64,000 nt of DNA from Ephydatia muelleri (Eukaryota; Porifera; Demospongiae; Spongillida; Spongillidae). This document shows, in pieces, positions 24,173-37,600 of the stretch (positions are counted from its first letter, which is position 1; each line of letters begins with the position of its first letter). The DNA lies in assembly GCA_013339895.1 (NCBI GenBank), contig JABACO010000010.1, forward strand, positions 3,661,375-3,725,374, read 5' to 3'. The position numbers and the translations under genes are program-made. The notes under the pieces are model-generated. The model was not told the origin of the DNA, ran no database searches, and saw only the letters and a list, made by a program, of their open reading frames with translations.

Positions 24173-24710
24173 AGCGTTTAGACAGATAAAACGCGCGCGC
24201 GCGTAGGTCGATGATAAGGCTTGAACCACAAAACAGAGCAGATCACGGAGTGTAGGTGATAATTAGCGATAATTAACCGTGCTTCCAATACCTCTTCTAT
24301 AGTATCTATGAGTGGACTAAGGAGGCTAAAAACGTACCTTAGGTCAACAATGACGGAGGAAAGGATGAATGGATTGGCCCTGCTAGCTGTACATAGATGT
24401 ATCAGCGTTTCTGTGAAGGAAACAATTGATGCTTTTGCAAGCAAACAGCCACGGAGAATGAAGCTTTCCTTCATCTTGGAGGATGCAGCCACTGATGCTA
24501 CTGATGAATAATAAAATTATTGTGCAGCGGTGTGAATTAAAATTAATGATTGCATGGGTTTTAAATTATCATTATTTTTACGTAGTTTTGGAAGGTTTTA
24601 AAACGTAAAAACCGTTGGCTTCTGGGGCTCTGCCCCAGACCCCGATGGCGGAGCTCACAGCGCTCCCCCATACCCCCTAGCTGTGAGTGTTTGGGGTCCC
24701 GCCCATAAGC

Positions 24711-24746
<36 letters not shown>

Positions 24747-24773
24747 TAAATCCTGCGTCCGCCGCTGAATACA

Positions 24774-25240
24774 GTTGCGCTTAGAGTAACTCAGAAGACG
24801 GGACGATGCTTTATAAACAACAAAGAAACAAACAGAATGAACACCTCAATCTAATTTAACCTACAACTTACAACGACGTATTCGATCTTTTCCATCCTTC
24901 TGAAAACTTCTAACATCCACAACCGGTCCAACACATTTCTGATCGCCTTTTACATCAATCATCAAATTGTTTTCACCATTCATGATCACCAACTCCTTAC
25001 GAACATCTGAAAACTCCAGGTACCACATTTCCAACCAACGCACTCAAAAAAATACCACGTGGCAGAATACGACGCACAAGATCACATCATATTAGTTAGC
25101 ACATTCCATACGCATGCGTAAAGATTCACACATATTGCAGAGTACGTTGCGACTACACGTTCAGCATCTATCAAATGCCCAAGGCAGTGTCCGTATTGTG
25201 CAATGATATGGAAAAAACATTGTGAAATAAAATTGCTGTT
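24774..25240. other. Spacer between hAT element and satellite
   Basis: A minus-strand frame (25043-24861) reads MRWLEMWYLEFSDVRKELV and is unrecognised. Nothing else is supported. The hAT insertion at 24767 separates this from the possible exon at 18810-19040. The two could belong to one interrupted gene, but I cannot show it. Confidence 0.3.
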
Positions 25241-28200
25241 CACATAGCATGCAATTCCATGATATTCATAGGATGTGATAAAACAGAGAACTTGACTGGT
25301 CACCCCCATCTCGCAAATAAGATGTGACAGAGGGGATTGTGCCTTTAAGAGTGACCAGCCATACAAACTGGTCAGGTCTTATCTCCAGGTATCTCACTAC
25401 ACTTCCCAAATGGCTTGGGATGTGGTGGAACTCTGGCTTTCCTTGAAACAGAAAACTTGACTGGTCACCCCCATCACACAAATGATATTCATAGGTAGTG
25501 ACAGTGGGGAATGTGCCTAAGAGTGACCAGCCATACAAACTGGTCAGGTCTTAACTCCAGGTATCTCACTACACTTCCCAAAAGGCTTGGGATGTGGTGG
25601 AACTCTGGCTTTCCTTAAGACAGTACACTTGACTGGTCACCCCCATCACACAAATGATATTCATAGGTTCTGACAGTGGGGAATGTGCCTTTAAGAGTGA
25701 CCAGCCATACACACTGGTCAGGTCTTATCTCCAGGTATCTCACTACACTTCCCAAATGGCTTGGGATGTGGTGGAACTCTGGCTTACCTTGAAACAGAAA
25801 ACTTGACTGGTCACCCCCATCTCACAAATGATATTCATAGGTTGTGACAGTGGGGAATGGCCTTTAAGAGTGACCAACCATACACACTGGTCAGGTCTTA
25901 TCTCCAGGTATCTCACTACACTTCCCAAATGGCTTGGGATGTGGTGGAACTCTGGCTTTCCTTAAAACAGAAAACTTGACTGGTCACCCTCATCACACAA
26001 ATGATATTCATAGGTTGTGACAGTGGGGAATGTGCCTTTAAGAGTGACCAGCCATACAAACTGGTCAGGTCTTATCTCCAGGTATCTCACTACACTTCCC
26101 AAATGGCTTGGGATGTGGTGGAACTCTGGCTTTCCTTGAAACAGAAAACTTTACTGGTCACCCCCATCTCACAAATGATATTCATAGGTTGTGGCAGTGG
26201 GGAATGTGCCTTTAAGAGTGACCAGCCATACAAACTGGTCAGGTCTTATCTCCTGGTATCTTACTACACTTCCCAAATGGCTTGGGATGTGGTGGAACTC
26301 TGGCTTTCCTTGAAACAGAAAACTTGACTGGTCACCCCCATCTCACAAATGATATTCATAGGTTGTGACAGTGGGGAATGTGCCTTTAAGAGTGACCAAC
26401 CATACAAACTGGTCAGGTCTTATCTCCAGGTATCTCACTACACTTCCCAAATGGCTTGGGATGTGGTGGAACTCTGGCTTTCCTTAAAACAGAAAACTTG
26501 ACTGGTTACCCCCATCAAACAAATGATATTCATAGGTTGTGACAGTGGGGAATGTGCCTTTAAGAGTGACCAGCCATACAAACTGGTCAGGTCTTATCTC
26601 CAGGTATCTCACTACACTTCCCAAATGGCTTGGGATGTGGTAGAACTCTGGCTTTCCTTAAAACAGAAAACTTGACTGGTCACCCTCATCACACAAATGA
26701 TATTCATAGGTTGTGACAGTGGGGAATGTGCCTTTAAGAGTGACCAGCCATACAAACTGGTCAGGTCTTATCTCCAGGTATCTCACTACACTTCCCAAAT
26801 GGCTTGGGATGTGGTGGAACTCTGGCTTTCCTTGAAACAGAAAACTTGACTGGTCACCCCCATCTCACAAATGATATTCATAGGTTGTGGCAGTGGGGAA
26901 TGTGCCTTTAAGAGTGACCAACCATACAAACTGGTCAGGTCTTATCTCCAGGTATCTCACTACACTTCCCAAATGGCTTGGGATGTGGTGGAACTCTGGC
27001 TTTCCTTAAAACAGAAAACTTGACTGGTTACCCCCATCAAACAAATGATATTCATAGGTTGTGACAGTGGGGAATGTGCCTTTAAGAGTGACCAGCCATA
27101 CAAACTGGTCAGGTCTTATCTCCAGGTATCTCACTACACTTCCCAAATGGCTTGGGATGTGGTAGAACTCTGGCTTTCCTTAAAACAGAAAACTTGACTG
27201 GTCACCCTCATCACACAAATGATATTCATAGGTTGTGACAGTGGGGAATGTGCCTTTAAGAGTGACCAGCCATACAAACTGGTCAGGTCTTATCTCCAGG
27301 TATCTCACTACACTTCCCAAATGGCTTGGGATGTGGTGGAACTCTGGCTTTCCTTGAAACAGAAAACTTTACTGGTCACCCCCATCTCACAAATGATATT
27401 CATAGGTTGTGGCAGTGGGGAATGTGCCTTTAAGAGTGACCAACCATACAAACTGGTCAGGTCTTATCTCCAGGTATCTCACTACACTTCCCAAATGGCT
27501 TGGGATGTGGTGGAACTCTGGCTTTCCTTAAAACAGAAAACTTGACTGGTTACCCCCATCAAACAAATGATATTCATAGGTTGTGACAGTGGGGAATGTG
27601 CCTTTAAGAGTGACCAACCATACACACTGGTCAGGTCTTATCTCCAGGTATCTCACTACACTTCCCAAATGGCTTGGGATGTGGTAAAACTCTGGCTTTC
27701 CTTAAAACAGAAAACTTGACTGGTCACCCCCATCACACAAATGATATTCATAGGATGTGAGAGTGGGGAATGTGCCTTTAAGAGTGACCAGCCATACAAA
27801 CTGGTCAGGTCTTATCTCCAGGTATCTCACTACACTTCCCAAATGGCTTGGGATGTGGTGGAACTCTGGCTTTCCTTAAAACAGAAAACTTGACTGTCAC
27901 CCCCATCACACAAATGATATTCATAGGTTGTGACAGTGGGGAATGTGCCTTTAAGAGTGACCAACCATACAAACTGGTCAGGTCTTATCTCCAGGTATCT
28001 CACTACACTTCCCAAATGGCTTGGGATGTGGTGGAACTCTGGCTTTCCTTGAAACAGAAAACTTGACTGGTCACCCCCATCACACAAATGATATTCATAG
28101 GTTGTGACAGTGGGGAATGGCCTTTAAGAGTGACCAACCATACAAACTGGTCAGGTCTTATCTCCAGGTATCTCACTACACTTCCCAAATGGCTTGGGAT

Positions 28201-28390
28201 GTGGTGGAACTCTGGCTTTCCTTAAAACAGAAAACTTTACTCATATTGTAATGAAATTCATAGGATGTGACATTGGAGAATGTGCCTTTTTGAGTGACCA
28301 GTCAGGACAAATGGTGAGGTCTTTTCTCCGGGTATCTTATTACACTTTCCAAATGTCTTGGGATTTGTTGGAACTTTGGTTTAGTGCCTG
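25240..28390. repeat. 174-bp satellite array, about 17 copies
   Basis: Monomers are about 174 bp (words such as TTGACTGGTCACCCCCATC, ATTCATAGGTTGTGACAGTG and CACTTCCCAAATGGCTTGG recur). Monomer starts are near 25291, 25456, 25628, 25802, 25975 and onward. The edge copies (about 25240-25450 and 28240-28390) are more diverged. Variant words repeat at 522-bp spacing: the GGTTACCCCCATCAAAC variant at about 26501, 27023 and 27545, and the CACCCTCATC variant at 26681 and 27203. The array therefore contains a trimer higher-order repeat. Since 174 is a multiple of three, long open frames appear on both strands where the common TGA is mutated. These frames are by-products. Confidence 0.95.
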
Positions 28391-28652
28391 ATAACAAGGC
28401 ATTGATTGGAATTGGCTTGTTAACTAGACATTAGTTTTAGATATGTCATGCGTTGTGTATTATTTTACTGATAGATGAAGTATTCTAATGTAAGAAATTA
28501 TGCTTCTTAATTCCATGCATCGATCGACTGTCTTGTTGCGTTGCGAATCACGAGACTCAATATCCAGATCACGAGATGGGGGCTTATCGGGGATCTCAAC
28601 CACGTGCGTATGACTGATTGAGAATAATGAAGGTCGAGATCGATTTTAGTGA
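28391..28652. other. Spacer and possible promoter of DUF7869-like gene
   Basis: Unique sequence between the satellite and the first recognisable exon. No in-frame ATG links it to that exon, so a further upstream exon or a non-obvious start may lie here. Confidence 0.3.
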
Positions 28653-31600
28653 TGCAGCGAAGATCTGCATGAATTGGAGAATGTTACTCGGAGATTTAGT
28701 GAGTGTAAAGACGTGTCTGTGAGGTTCAGTGACTTGGAAACAGCGGATGTTGGAAGTGCATCAGTTTGTTTCAGTTACCTAGTGACTGATCCTGGCTCTA
28801 GTCCACTAGTCGGGTGTGCGGAGCCGCTGCAAAATGCTCTGTCAGGTAATCCTATGTCCAGTTTTGAAAATATTTTTGTTTGAAAGGTGATTTTATTTTA
28901 TATGTATACCACTTATTTTTAGATGTGGATAATGGGACCTATGATTCTTATGTTTTTAAGAACAGAAAAATGACTGCGAGTAGAAAATGGCTGAGCTATG
29001 TTGAAGGTGAGTTTTTTTATTATTTACCAAGATTCTGTTTATTGTTAAGCAATTATCACCATTATAGTTGGTTCCAAATTAAATTTTGGCATTTAACATG
29101 TTTCTGCATTGATTGACGTAATTGTAATTTTGATCCTATTGCGTATTTGTTTGGTTTCATTTGCAAAACTGAAGACTGAGTGAACATCATTTTTGCTACT
29201 GAGAATGGTCTACTAGGGATCAATCGCCTATCAAGGGGTTTGAAGTTTGATAGGTCACAATATAATTAATACTTCTGTTTTGTTTAGAAATTATTATGCT
29301 TCGTATAGGCTTTAGAATGTGCTTTCTAACCCAACCCTCACAATGGTTACGTAATTGCATAATCTATTAATTTAGTAGTACTGAGCTATCAATATGGCTG
29401 GTAACAGAAGCCATACAAAGCTATTTCATTTCATTCTGGTGTGCATGGCACAAGTAGACTCCCTGATTTAGTTACATTGATGCAGTATGCAGCTATGTAT
29501 TCAGTTTTCTTTTTTATACTTTATTAACTCGACTGCAAACTATGGTTTGTATTAAAACAGAAACCGTTCTAGTGCAATGATTTGTTATTGCCACAAAAAC
29601 TGGGTTCTCTCTCCAATGCTAAAAAGAGATACAAAACACTTTACATGGCATGTTCTTCGATCATCTGCAGATAAAAGTATCCTTTATTCCAAACAATCCC
29701 TTCATTCATCTTGGACTGCCCTATCATTTATGACGTCGACTTGGTGACACACAAATTTCACATGTTTATTGGGCATATTATGGGACAGAACTAGGCTAAA
29801 TCAATGCAGTGTACAAGTTTGTACAATTTTGTTGTTATGCTACATACCTCGCTCAAAACCAGCAGTTTTTGCGCCAATATGAGCATGAATTTGTGGGTTT
29901 TGTATTCACATTGATAAATTTGCAACTAAATGCCTATAAGGATGGTTCAATCGATTCTGAGTTGGTGTGAGTTGGCTGGTACAAATAGCTACATAATTGA
30001 ACGTGGAGCCATTGGTCATTGATTTTGTGCTTTGATATATGCCAAACTAAAAAAACCAAACTCTATAAGACCATATCCACGAACAATGAATATATTTGTG
30101 GTTTTCATCTTACCTGGCATTTTGTTGTAAGTTTATCAGATGTTAATACAAAACCCTCAATTTCGAACTCATAATGACGTGAAAAATGGCTGGCTTAGAG
30201 CAAGGTAGTTTCCAGCTAGGCTACGTACAAAAATTCAACTTATGCACCACATTTAGTTAGCCTACTTTTGTCCCTCAAAATGTTCGCTTCACCAGAATTA
30301 CCCTATAAACATTTCAAAGAGGTGTCTCCATCTCGTCATAAACAATTGTGCAGTCGAAGAACAAATAATGAAATTGTATTATATTTTCTGTAGATGATGG
30401 AAAAGCTTGCCTTGTACGTGTTTTATATCTGTATTTAGCATACAGAGAAATCCTATGTTTTATGGCAGTGTTGAAAACATTGTGTGTGTATACAGTTTTT
30501 GACTATAATAGTCTTTAATACAAATTCAAGTTAATATGGTACTTTCATGAGTATCTAATAAATTACTGTAGTACACAGTATTAATAATTTTTGTGTCCTA
30601 CAATAAGTTATTACTAATTGAAGAAGTGCCAGGAACACTAATGCAATAAAATGTTAACGATGAAAGACAGTAGCCACAAAATAATATGCCACCAAACAAC
30701 AAATTAATTTTTTGCCAGCCTGCATGAGTTGAAATATCAATTGCAATATTTTTTATTGATAGAGTATTGTGGACAAAAGGCACTGCTGGAAGAAGGTAAA
30801 TGAAAATCAATGCTCATGTGAAATCACACAGCATTTCTGCACTTTATTTCAGAGTTAAGAAAAGACTTGGATAATTCAGATTCAAGTGAATTTGAATCCG
30901 ACAGTAGCTTGAAAGTGGTAAAGAAGCAGCGTTGTAAGTCTCTGAAATTATTATTGAATGGAATAACTCAATATGCCTGTATATCTTAAGATTTGTATGC
31001 CATAGAAACTGCATTTGCATAAATTAAATTTATTAAGCTACGGTTTGTGTCACACATTCATTTCTACAACAGTACTACATATTATGTGTCAGGAAATGTT
31101 CTACACAAACACAACATGCAATGTTGAGAAATATTATTGTCTTAATTTATCTCCTATACTGAACATGCCATGCACTCATTGCTATGGGAGTTAGCTTATC
31201 CTAGATGTTTTGCACATATAAACTACACACGAGTAATTTTTTTAATGGTTGCATGCATGTTGTAAGCGTAATATTACTTATTGCGATTATGTTGCATTGT
31301 TTTCTGAGAGGTGCGCAATATTTCTTAGCTCTGTAATATGATTAGTACGTACCCTACACTCATGTACATGCCAAGCACTGCATGAATACAAGCAGGATCA
31401 CATAACATGTACACAACAAGTACGAATGCAATGCAAACATGTATTTGATGGTTGAAAATTGGCATGCAGAGAACACTAACAGCACTGTCCTAACATTCAT
31501 AAAACTTGAGCTGAAGAAAAAGAAAATGAGTATTTACAACAAGAAATATGTTATCAAATATATGAGCGGCTTGTGTTGTGCATGCATGCTTAAGCACACA

Positions 31601-34600
31601 AGTTCTATTCCTTACATTTTAATAATTACTTCATAACTCTTCTATGACAGGCTCTTCACTGGTCTGGGACGTCTTTGATGTCTTAAGAGCAAATGGGTGC
31701 TCACCTCAATGCTCAAATAAAGTGCACCATCTTTCAGCACTGGATATATTGAGCTACCACCACTATTTTATTCAGCTTTCAAAATCAGCAAAACTTCAAT
31801 GGATAGTCGACTACCTCAACACACACTCCTCCAGTTTCAATCCCTGTGAAACAATGCATGTCATAGCTGGAAAGAATGTCTGTCAAGCACTTTGGATTGC
31901 AACCTTAGGAATAAGCACCTCTTTGTACTACAAAGCTAGAAAGATGGTTTCTGGTGGATCTATTCATGTGTACAGAGACATACGGCGCACACCCTTACAG
32001 AAATCGAGTCGAGCAGTTGCATGGATGCATAACTATTTCAGTTTAATCGGAGATCAAATGCCGCACAGAATGATAGTGCACCTTCCTAGCAACCTATCCA
32101 AGTTGTCAGTTTATAATAGAATGGCTTGTGATATGAGGAGTAGGGGACTGGAACACATTGTATGTCAAAGCCAATTTTTCAGACTGTGGGATGAGCATTT
32201 TGCTCATGTGAGTATACCAAAGGTATGTCAGATCAGACAATTATACAAAGTATTAAGATTTAATGCATTTTATTCTAGGAAAATCGATTCACTAAGTGTG
32301 ATATTTGTAGCATAGTTAAAAGTGAAAAGGAAAGAACTATGGATCCCAACAAGATAGCACAATTAAATGAATTGATGGAGGATCACTTAAAACTACAAAT
32401 GTGAGTTCGTACTTCACGATAATATGTAATAAACTACTATTATTCACATGCAGGGATCAGAGGAAAAGATATCATTGTATTCGTGAACGTGCAGAGACTG
32501 ACAGAAGCATTATGTCAGTAATAATTGATGGCATGGACCAAAATAGCACACAGCTTCCACATACCAAGCGATTGCAGAAGTCAGATGCAAATCTATGGCA
32601 CTTTCGGACTCACCTTACTGGTGCCATACTACATGGAAACAAAGCAGTGGTATATTTGGACTATCTTCAGTGGCCACACGATCCAAATCTAACTATCAAT
32701 GTGTTATTGGAGGTAACTTGGATGTTTTGCATTTAAAATTTTGTCATAATCCTATTTTGGTTAGGTTATTTTGTCACACTTCCACAATCTACAACATTTG
32801 TCTCAATCAATACCAAAACGGTTATATATTCAACTGACAACACAGCTCGCGAAAATAAAAACCGATGTGTCTTATCATTTTTATCTTTATTGGTGGAGCT
32901 TGGAGTGTTCGAAGAGGTACAATGCATTGTTGCAGCTAAATGCTAACTTACAACATGTTGGATTACAGATTGAGCTGGGTTTCTTAATGGTTGGGCACAC
33001 CCATGAAGATATTGATGCCTTGTTTGGGAACATTGGCAAATGGTTGAAGAAAAACAATGCATTAACAGTCACCGGTAAGTAATTTATTGACATGTTTACT
33101 ACTTTATGAATGTCTTAATGTCGTATCATTTAGATTTACTAGATGGTTGCAAACAGGCAAACAAAATAGTTCAAGAGGCTGTTCCCTTGTCAGAAATGAT
33201 GGATGTTAAAACATGGCTTCTACCTCATACAGAAGAACTGCACAACCATTCCAATCCGCATAAATTCAAATTTTACAGGAATGCTGATGGCCATGCTGAA
33301 ATGAAGTACAAACATTGGACTCAAGATAGTTGGGAGCCAAGTGGAAATCAACCGGGTTTGAAGCTATTAAAGGTGACCAAATGTAGTATCATTAATAGTA
33401 TTCCAAGGTGTGTACCGGTGACTACTACTCAGGCTCATATTTGTAATTATCTGCCAATTGAGTCAGCGCAAGGACTTGAAATAAAATGTGTTGCTACATG
33501 TAGCATTATGCAAATATAAATTTTACAATTTGTCTTATTCTTTTAAACCAAGACATGAAAAAAGTAATGATTGAAGGTTATTTTAGCCCTGACATTTATT
33601 GAATTTCTCAGACTACTGTAAATGGTGTGCCTGGTATTGTGAAACCCAGTCCTGCCAAACAAGACATGGATGCTCTTTCCGGTTCAATGTCAAAGTTTGT
33701 TTGCCTTCATGACACTCAGAAGAAGTGGTGGACGTCATTTCTATCAGGATTAAATGACGAATTTGAAAAAGAGTCTTACAATGTAGACACATGGGTGTTA
33801 CTGGATATCATTGCCATTGTCCAAGCATGCGATAAACAAGACATTCCAAAGTCTTCACTTCTACCTTCTCAGTTAGTAAAACGTCACACAAACATTACAA
33901 CTGACATTCCTGAAGTAAGTCGTATGTATGTGTATGTGTATTGCTATGCTTGACTAAACTTTGTTAGGTCTATATTGGACACCGAAGAAGCAAAAAGAAA
34001 GAAGGAAATGAAAAAACAGAATTTGAAGATATTAGTGAACCGGTTCGTAACTTTCTTAATCCTTAATTTATAATGGGTCAACAGAGTCACTGTTAAATCA
34101 AGGAATTGTGATCTGCCAAACTAATGCTACTTTAGTGACCAACATGCCTGACATTTCAAAAGGAGAATGCTAAGGTGACAAATCATTATTCCTTTTTGAT
34201 ATTTCAAAGCCAATCATTCGGATTGACAATGCTTTTGTTTCTAGTTTTGAAATTTCAAGCAGGCCATGGAATCATTTCTGTCGTATATAGATACAAATCG
34301 CATGACATAATTATTCCTTTTTGAAATTTCAAAATCAATCATTCTAAATGCTTCAATGCTTTTTTTTCAAGTTTTGAAATTTCAAACAGCTCATGGCATC
34401 ATTAATGTAGTTGTAGGATAGATAGATCATTACTCTATTTTGACATTTCAAAACCAATCATTCTGATGTTCTAAATGCTTCAATGCTTTCATATCTTAGA
34501 CTAGTTTTGAAAATTCAAACAGGTCATGGCATCATTTATGTTATATAAAGATACAAATTGTATGAAAGATTTTTATTCCTTTTTGAAATTTCAAAGCTGA

Positions 34601-37600
34601 TCATTTTGGATTTTCTAAATGCTTCAATGCTTGTTTTTCTAGTTTTGAAATTTCAAGCAGGTAATGGCATCTTTTCCAATTAGAAATTTCAAAGCCAATC
34701 ATTCTGATGTTCTAAATGCTTCAATGTTTTTTTTTCTAGTTTTGAAATTTCAAGCAGATCATGGCATAATTTATGTCCTATACAGATACAATTTGTATCA
34801 CAGATCATTATTCCAATTTGAAATTTCAAAGCCAATCATTCTGATGTTCTAAATGCTTCAATGTTTTTTTTCTAGTTTTGAAATTTAAGCAGATCATGGC
34901 ATCATTTATGCCCTATACAGATACAATTTGTATCATTATATTATCAAAATGCTTCCAAGGTTTTTTTTGTTAGTTTTGAAATTTCAAACAGCTCATGGCA
35001 TCATTTTCATTTTACTCGTATAAAGATACAAATTGTTTGACATATCATTATTACTTTGAAACTTCAAAACCAATCATTCTGATGTCCTAAGTACTTCAAT
35101 GCTTTGGTTTCTAGTTTTGAAATTTCAAGCAGGTCATGGCATCATTTATGTTGTATAAATGTACACATTGTATGACATTATTATTCCTTTTTGAAATTTC
35201 AAAGCCATGATTAAAATGCTTCCAAGCTTTTTAAATTAGTTTTGAAATTTCAAACAGCTCATGGCATCATTTTACTCGTATAAAGATACAAATTGTATGA
35301 CATATCATTATTCGTTTTGAAATTTCAAAACCAATCATTCCGATGTTCAAAATTATATTAATGCTTTTGTTTCTAGTTTTGAAATTTCAAGCAGGTCATG
35401 GCATCATTTATGTCGTATAAAGGTACACATTGTATGACATCATTATTCCTTTTTGAAATTTCAAAGCCATGATTAAAATGCTTCCAAGCTTTTTAAATTA
35501 GTTTCGAATTTTCAAACAGCTCAAAGACATGGCATCATTTTACTCGTATAAAGATACAAATTGTTTGACATATCATTATTACTTTGAAACTTCAAAACCA
35601 ATCATTCTGATGTCCTAAATACTTCAATGCTTTGGTTTCTAGTTTTGAAATTTCAAGCAGGTCATGGCATCATTTATGTCGTATAAATGTACACATTGTA
35701 TGACATTATTATTCCTTTTTGAAATTTCAAAGCCATGATTAAAATGCTTCCAAGCTTTTTAAATTAGTTTTGAAATTTCAAACAGCTCATGGCATCATTT
35801 TACTCAAGATACAAATTGTATGACATATCATTATTCGTTTTGAAATTTCAAAACCAATCATTCCGATGTTCTAAATTATATCAATGCTTTTGTTTCTAGT
35901 TTTGAAATTTCAAGCAGGTCATGGCATCATTTATGTCGTATAAAGGTACACATTGTATGACATCATTATTCCTTTTTGAAATTTCAAAGCCATGATTCGG
36001 ATTTTAAAAATGCTTTTTAAATTAGTTTAGAAAATTCAAACAGCTCATGCCATCATTTTACTTGACTGTATAAAGATACAAATTGTATGACATATCATTA
36101 TTCTATTTGAAATTTCAAAACCAATCATTCTGATGTTCTAAATGCTTCACTGCTTTCATATCTATTTTTGAAATTTCAAACAGGTCATGGCATCATTTAG
36201 ATACAAATTATATGACATATCTGTATTCCTTTTAAAGCTGATCATTTGGATTTTTAATGCTTGTTTTTCTAGTTTTGAAATTTCAAGCAGGTCATGGCAT
36301 AAATTGTCCTATTTGATATTTCAAAGCCAATCATTGGAATATTTCTAAATGCTTCAATGCTTTTTATCTATTTTTTTTAATTTCAAACAGGTTATGGCAT
36401 CACATATGTCATATAAATTGTATGGCAGATCGTTATTCCTTTTTAAAATTTCAAAGCCAATCATTCTGATTTTCAAAATGCTTTAATGCTTTTTTATCGA
36501 GTTTTGAAATTACAAACAGGTCATGGCATCACATATGATACAAATTGTATGACAGATCGTTATTCCTTTTTGAAATTTCAAAGCCAATCATTCGTGTTTC
36601 AATGCTTTTTGAAAAGAGCAGCACCATTTTCATGGTCTCCGCCTCCCAGGAGAAACCCATGTCGGCAAGATCTGTACGACCATTGTGATGTCTCGATTTG
36701 GGAGTCTCCGTTCTGTTTGTTTTTGCGGGCAAAGCCTGGAGGGAGAGAACATTTGGGGCAGGTTTAGCATCATCAGAATGTAACACTGGTGTGCCCCTAT
36801 TGTTGACTATCATTAGTCTGTACAGTTTGTGTTGTTTTATCATTGGTTTGTGTTGTGGTAAGCTCAGTTAGCGTGATGTTTCTGTTTCTGATGCGTTTGT
36901 GCGGTGTAATGAAATATTTAGTAGGCTCCATGTGTATTTCAGGCCAATATGAATTATATGCTCTGTGTGTTTGGCAGGCATTGTTTCAGGTCGTGTATTT
37001 GCTAATGAGGGCCATTGGATGTTCGTGGATCAGTTTGAGGATGGAAGGGAATAGAGAAGTTGAGAATAGGTATCGTCTGGGTTTTGGAATAGGAAATCCG
37101 TCTGTTAGCTCACATGTTTTGTGCCCTTCTTCTCGTTCTCTCTGCACGTGTACGATTTTGTTCGCCACAGGCTTTGTATCCATAGGATGTTCAGTGTCAT
37201 CTTTTCATTCTGAATTGTAAGTTTAGGCTGATTAGTTTGTACATGAAGATGTAGCGAGTAGCTGGTTTTTGTACGCTGAGGAAAGGAGGGCTGTTGTGTT
37301 GGTGTATGCAGTTAGTTTGTTGAAGTGGTTGAGGTTAGGAACAACAATAGATCAAGAGACATACATAAATACAAATACGCCATGAATAAACAACGTCTCT
37401 GTACATACAGTATTCAAAGCCAATCATTCAGATTTTCTAAATGCTTCAATGCTTTTTTTTTTCTTATTATTATTTAACAGGTACTTCTTATTATAATCCA
37501 CATGTATACAATAATACAATTATAATAAGATAAATGAATGCACCCTACTATTGCTAATAGTCAGGTACAAAACATTTGCCTTTTTTTTAAATCTGCTCGT

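Larger units (their letters stand above)
19571..24310 (+). mobile_element. P-element-like DNA transposon with two convergent genes
   Basis: The element starts CATAGATACTATAGAAGAGG and ends with the complement, the ends matching over about 30 bp with two or three mismatches. It is flanked by a 7-bp target duplication, AGTGGAC, at 19564-19570 and 24311-24317. About 60 bp inside each end is a second inverted pair, CACTCCGTGATC near 19632 and GATCACGGAGTG near 24240. Drosophila P elements also have 31-bp ends plus short inner inverted repeats. It carries a spliced transposase gene on the plus strand (20291-23133) and a second coding region on the minus strand (24172-23283), convergent and about 150 bp apart at their 3' ends. 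It lies inside the hAT tail and is therefore younger than the hAT copy. Frame changes in both genes suggest that this copy is no longer active. Confidence 0.8.
19076..24767 (+). mobile_element. hAT-type DNA transposon, interrupted by P-like element
   Basis: The ends are inverted: CAGTGGCGGACGGAG on the left and, reverse-complemented, CAGCGGCGGACGCAG on the right, typical of hAT elements. Both flanks share AATACA (19070-19075 and 24768-24773). hAT elements usually make 8-bp duplications, so two bases may have changed. A 5' coding exon at 19276-19374 (start MAAIEEQSDASVNQVKKR, then ASVITDFF) ends at a good donor (GTTG|GTAAGT). At 19530-19570 and again from 24318 to 24511 is the hAT dimerisation tail (LTSCEAERSISG, then LRRLKTYLRSTMTEERMNG and LALLAVHR). 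The P-like element split it inside SISGL. Most of the transposase core is absent from the 19375-19500 stretch, so the copy was already an internal-deletion derivative. C-runs of about 30 bp lie at the right end. Confidence 0.8.

Noticed and set aside
25240-28188. Repeated 58-residue protein-like units on both strands
   Set aside because: They follow from a 174-bp satellite whose period is a multiple of three; most monomers carry an in-frame TGA and both strands are equally open.
25240-28390. CRISPR-like repeat array
   Set aside because: Monomers are 174 bp with no unique spacers and the genome is eukaryotic.
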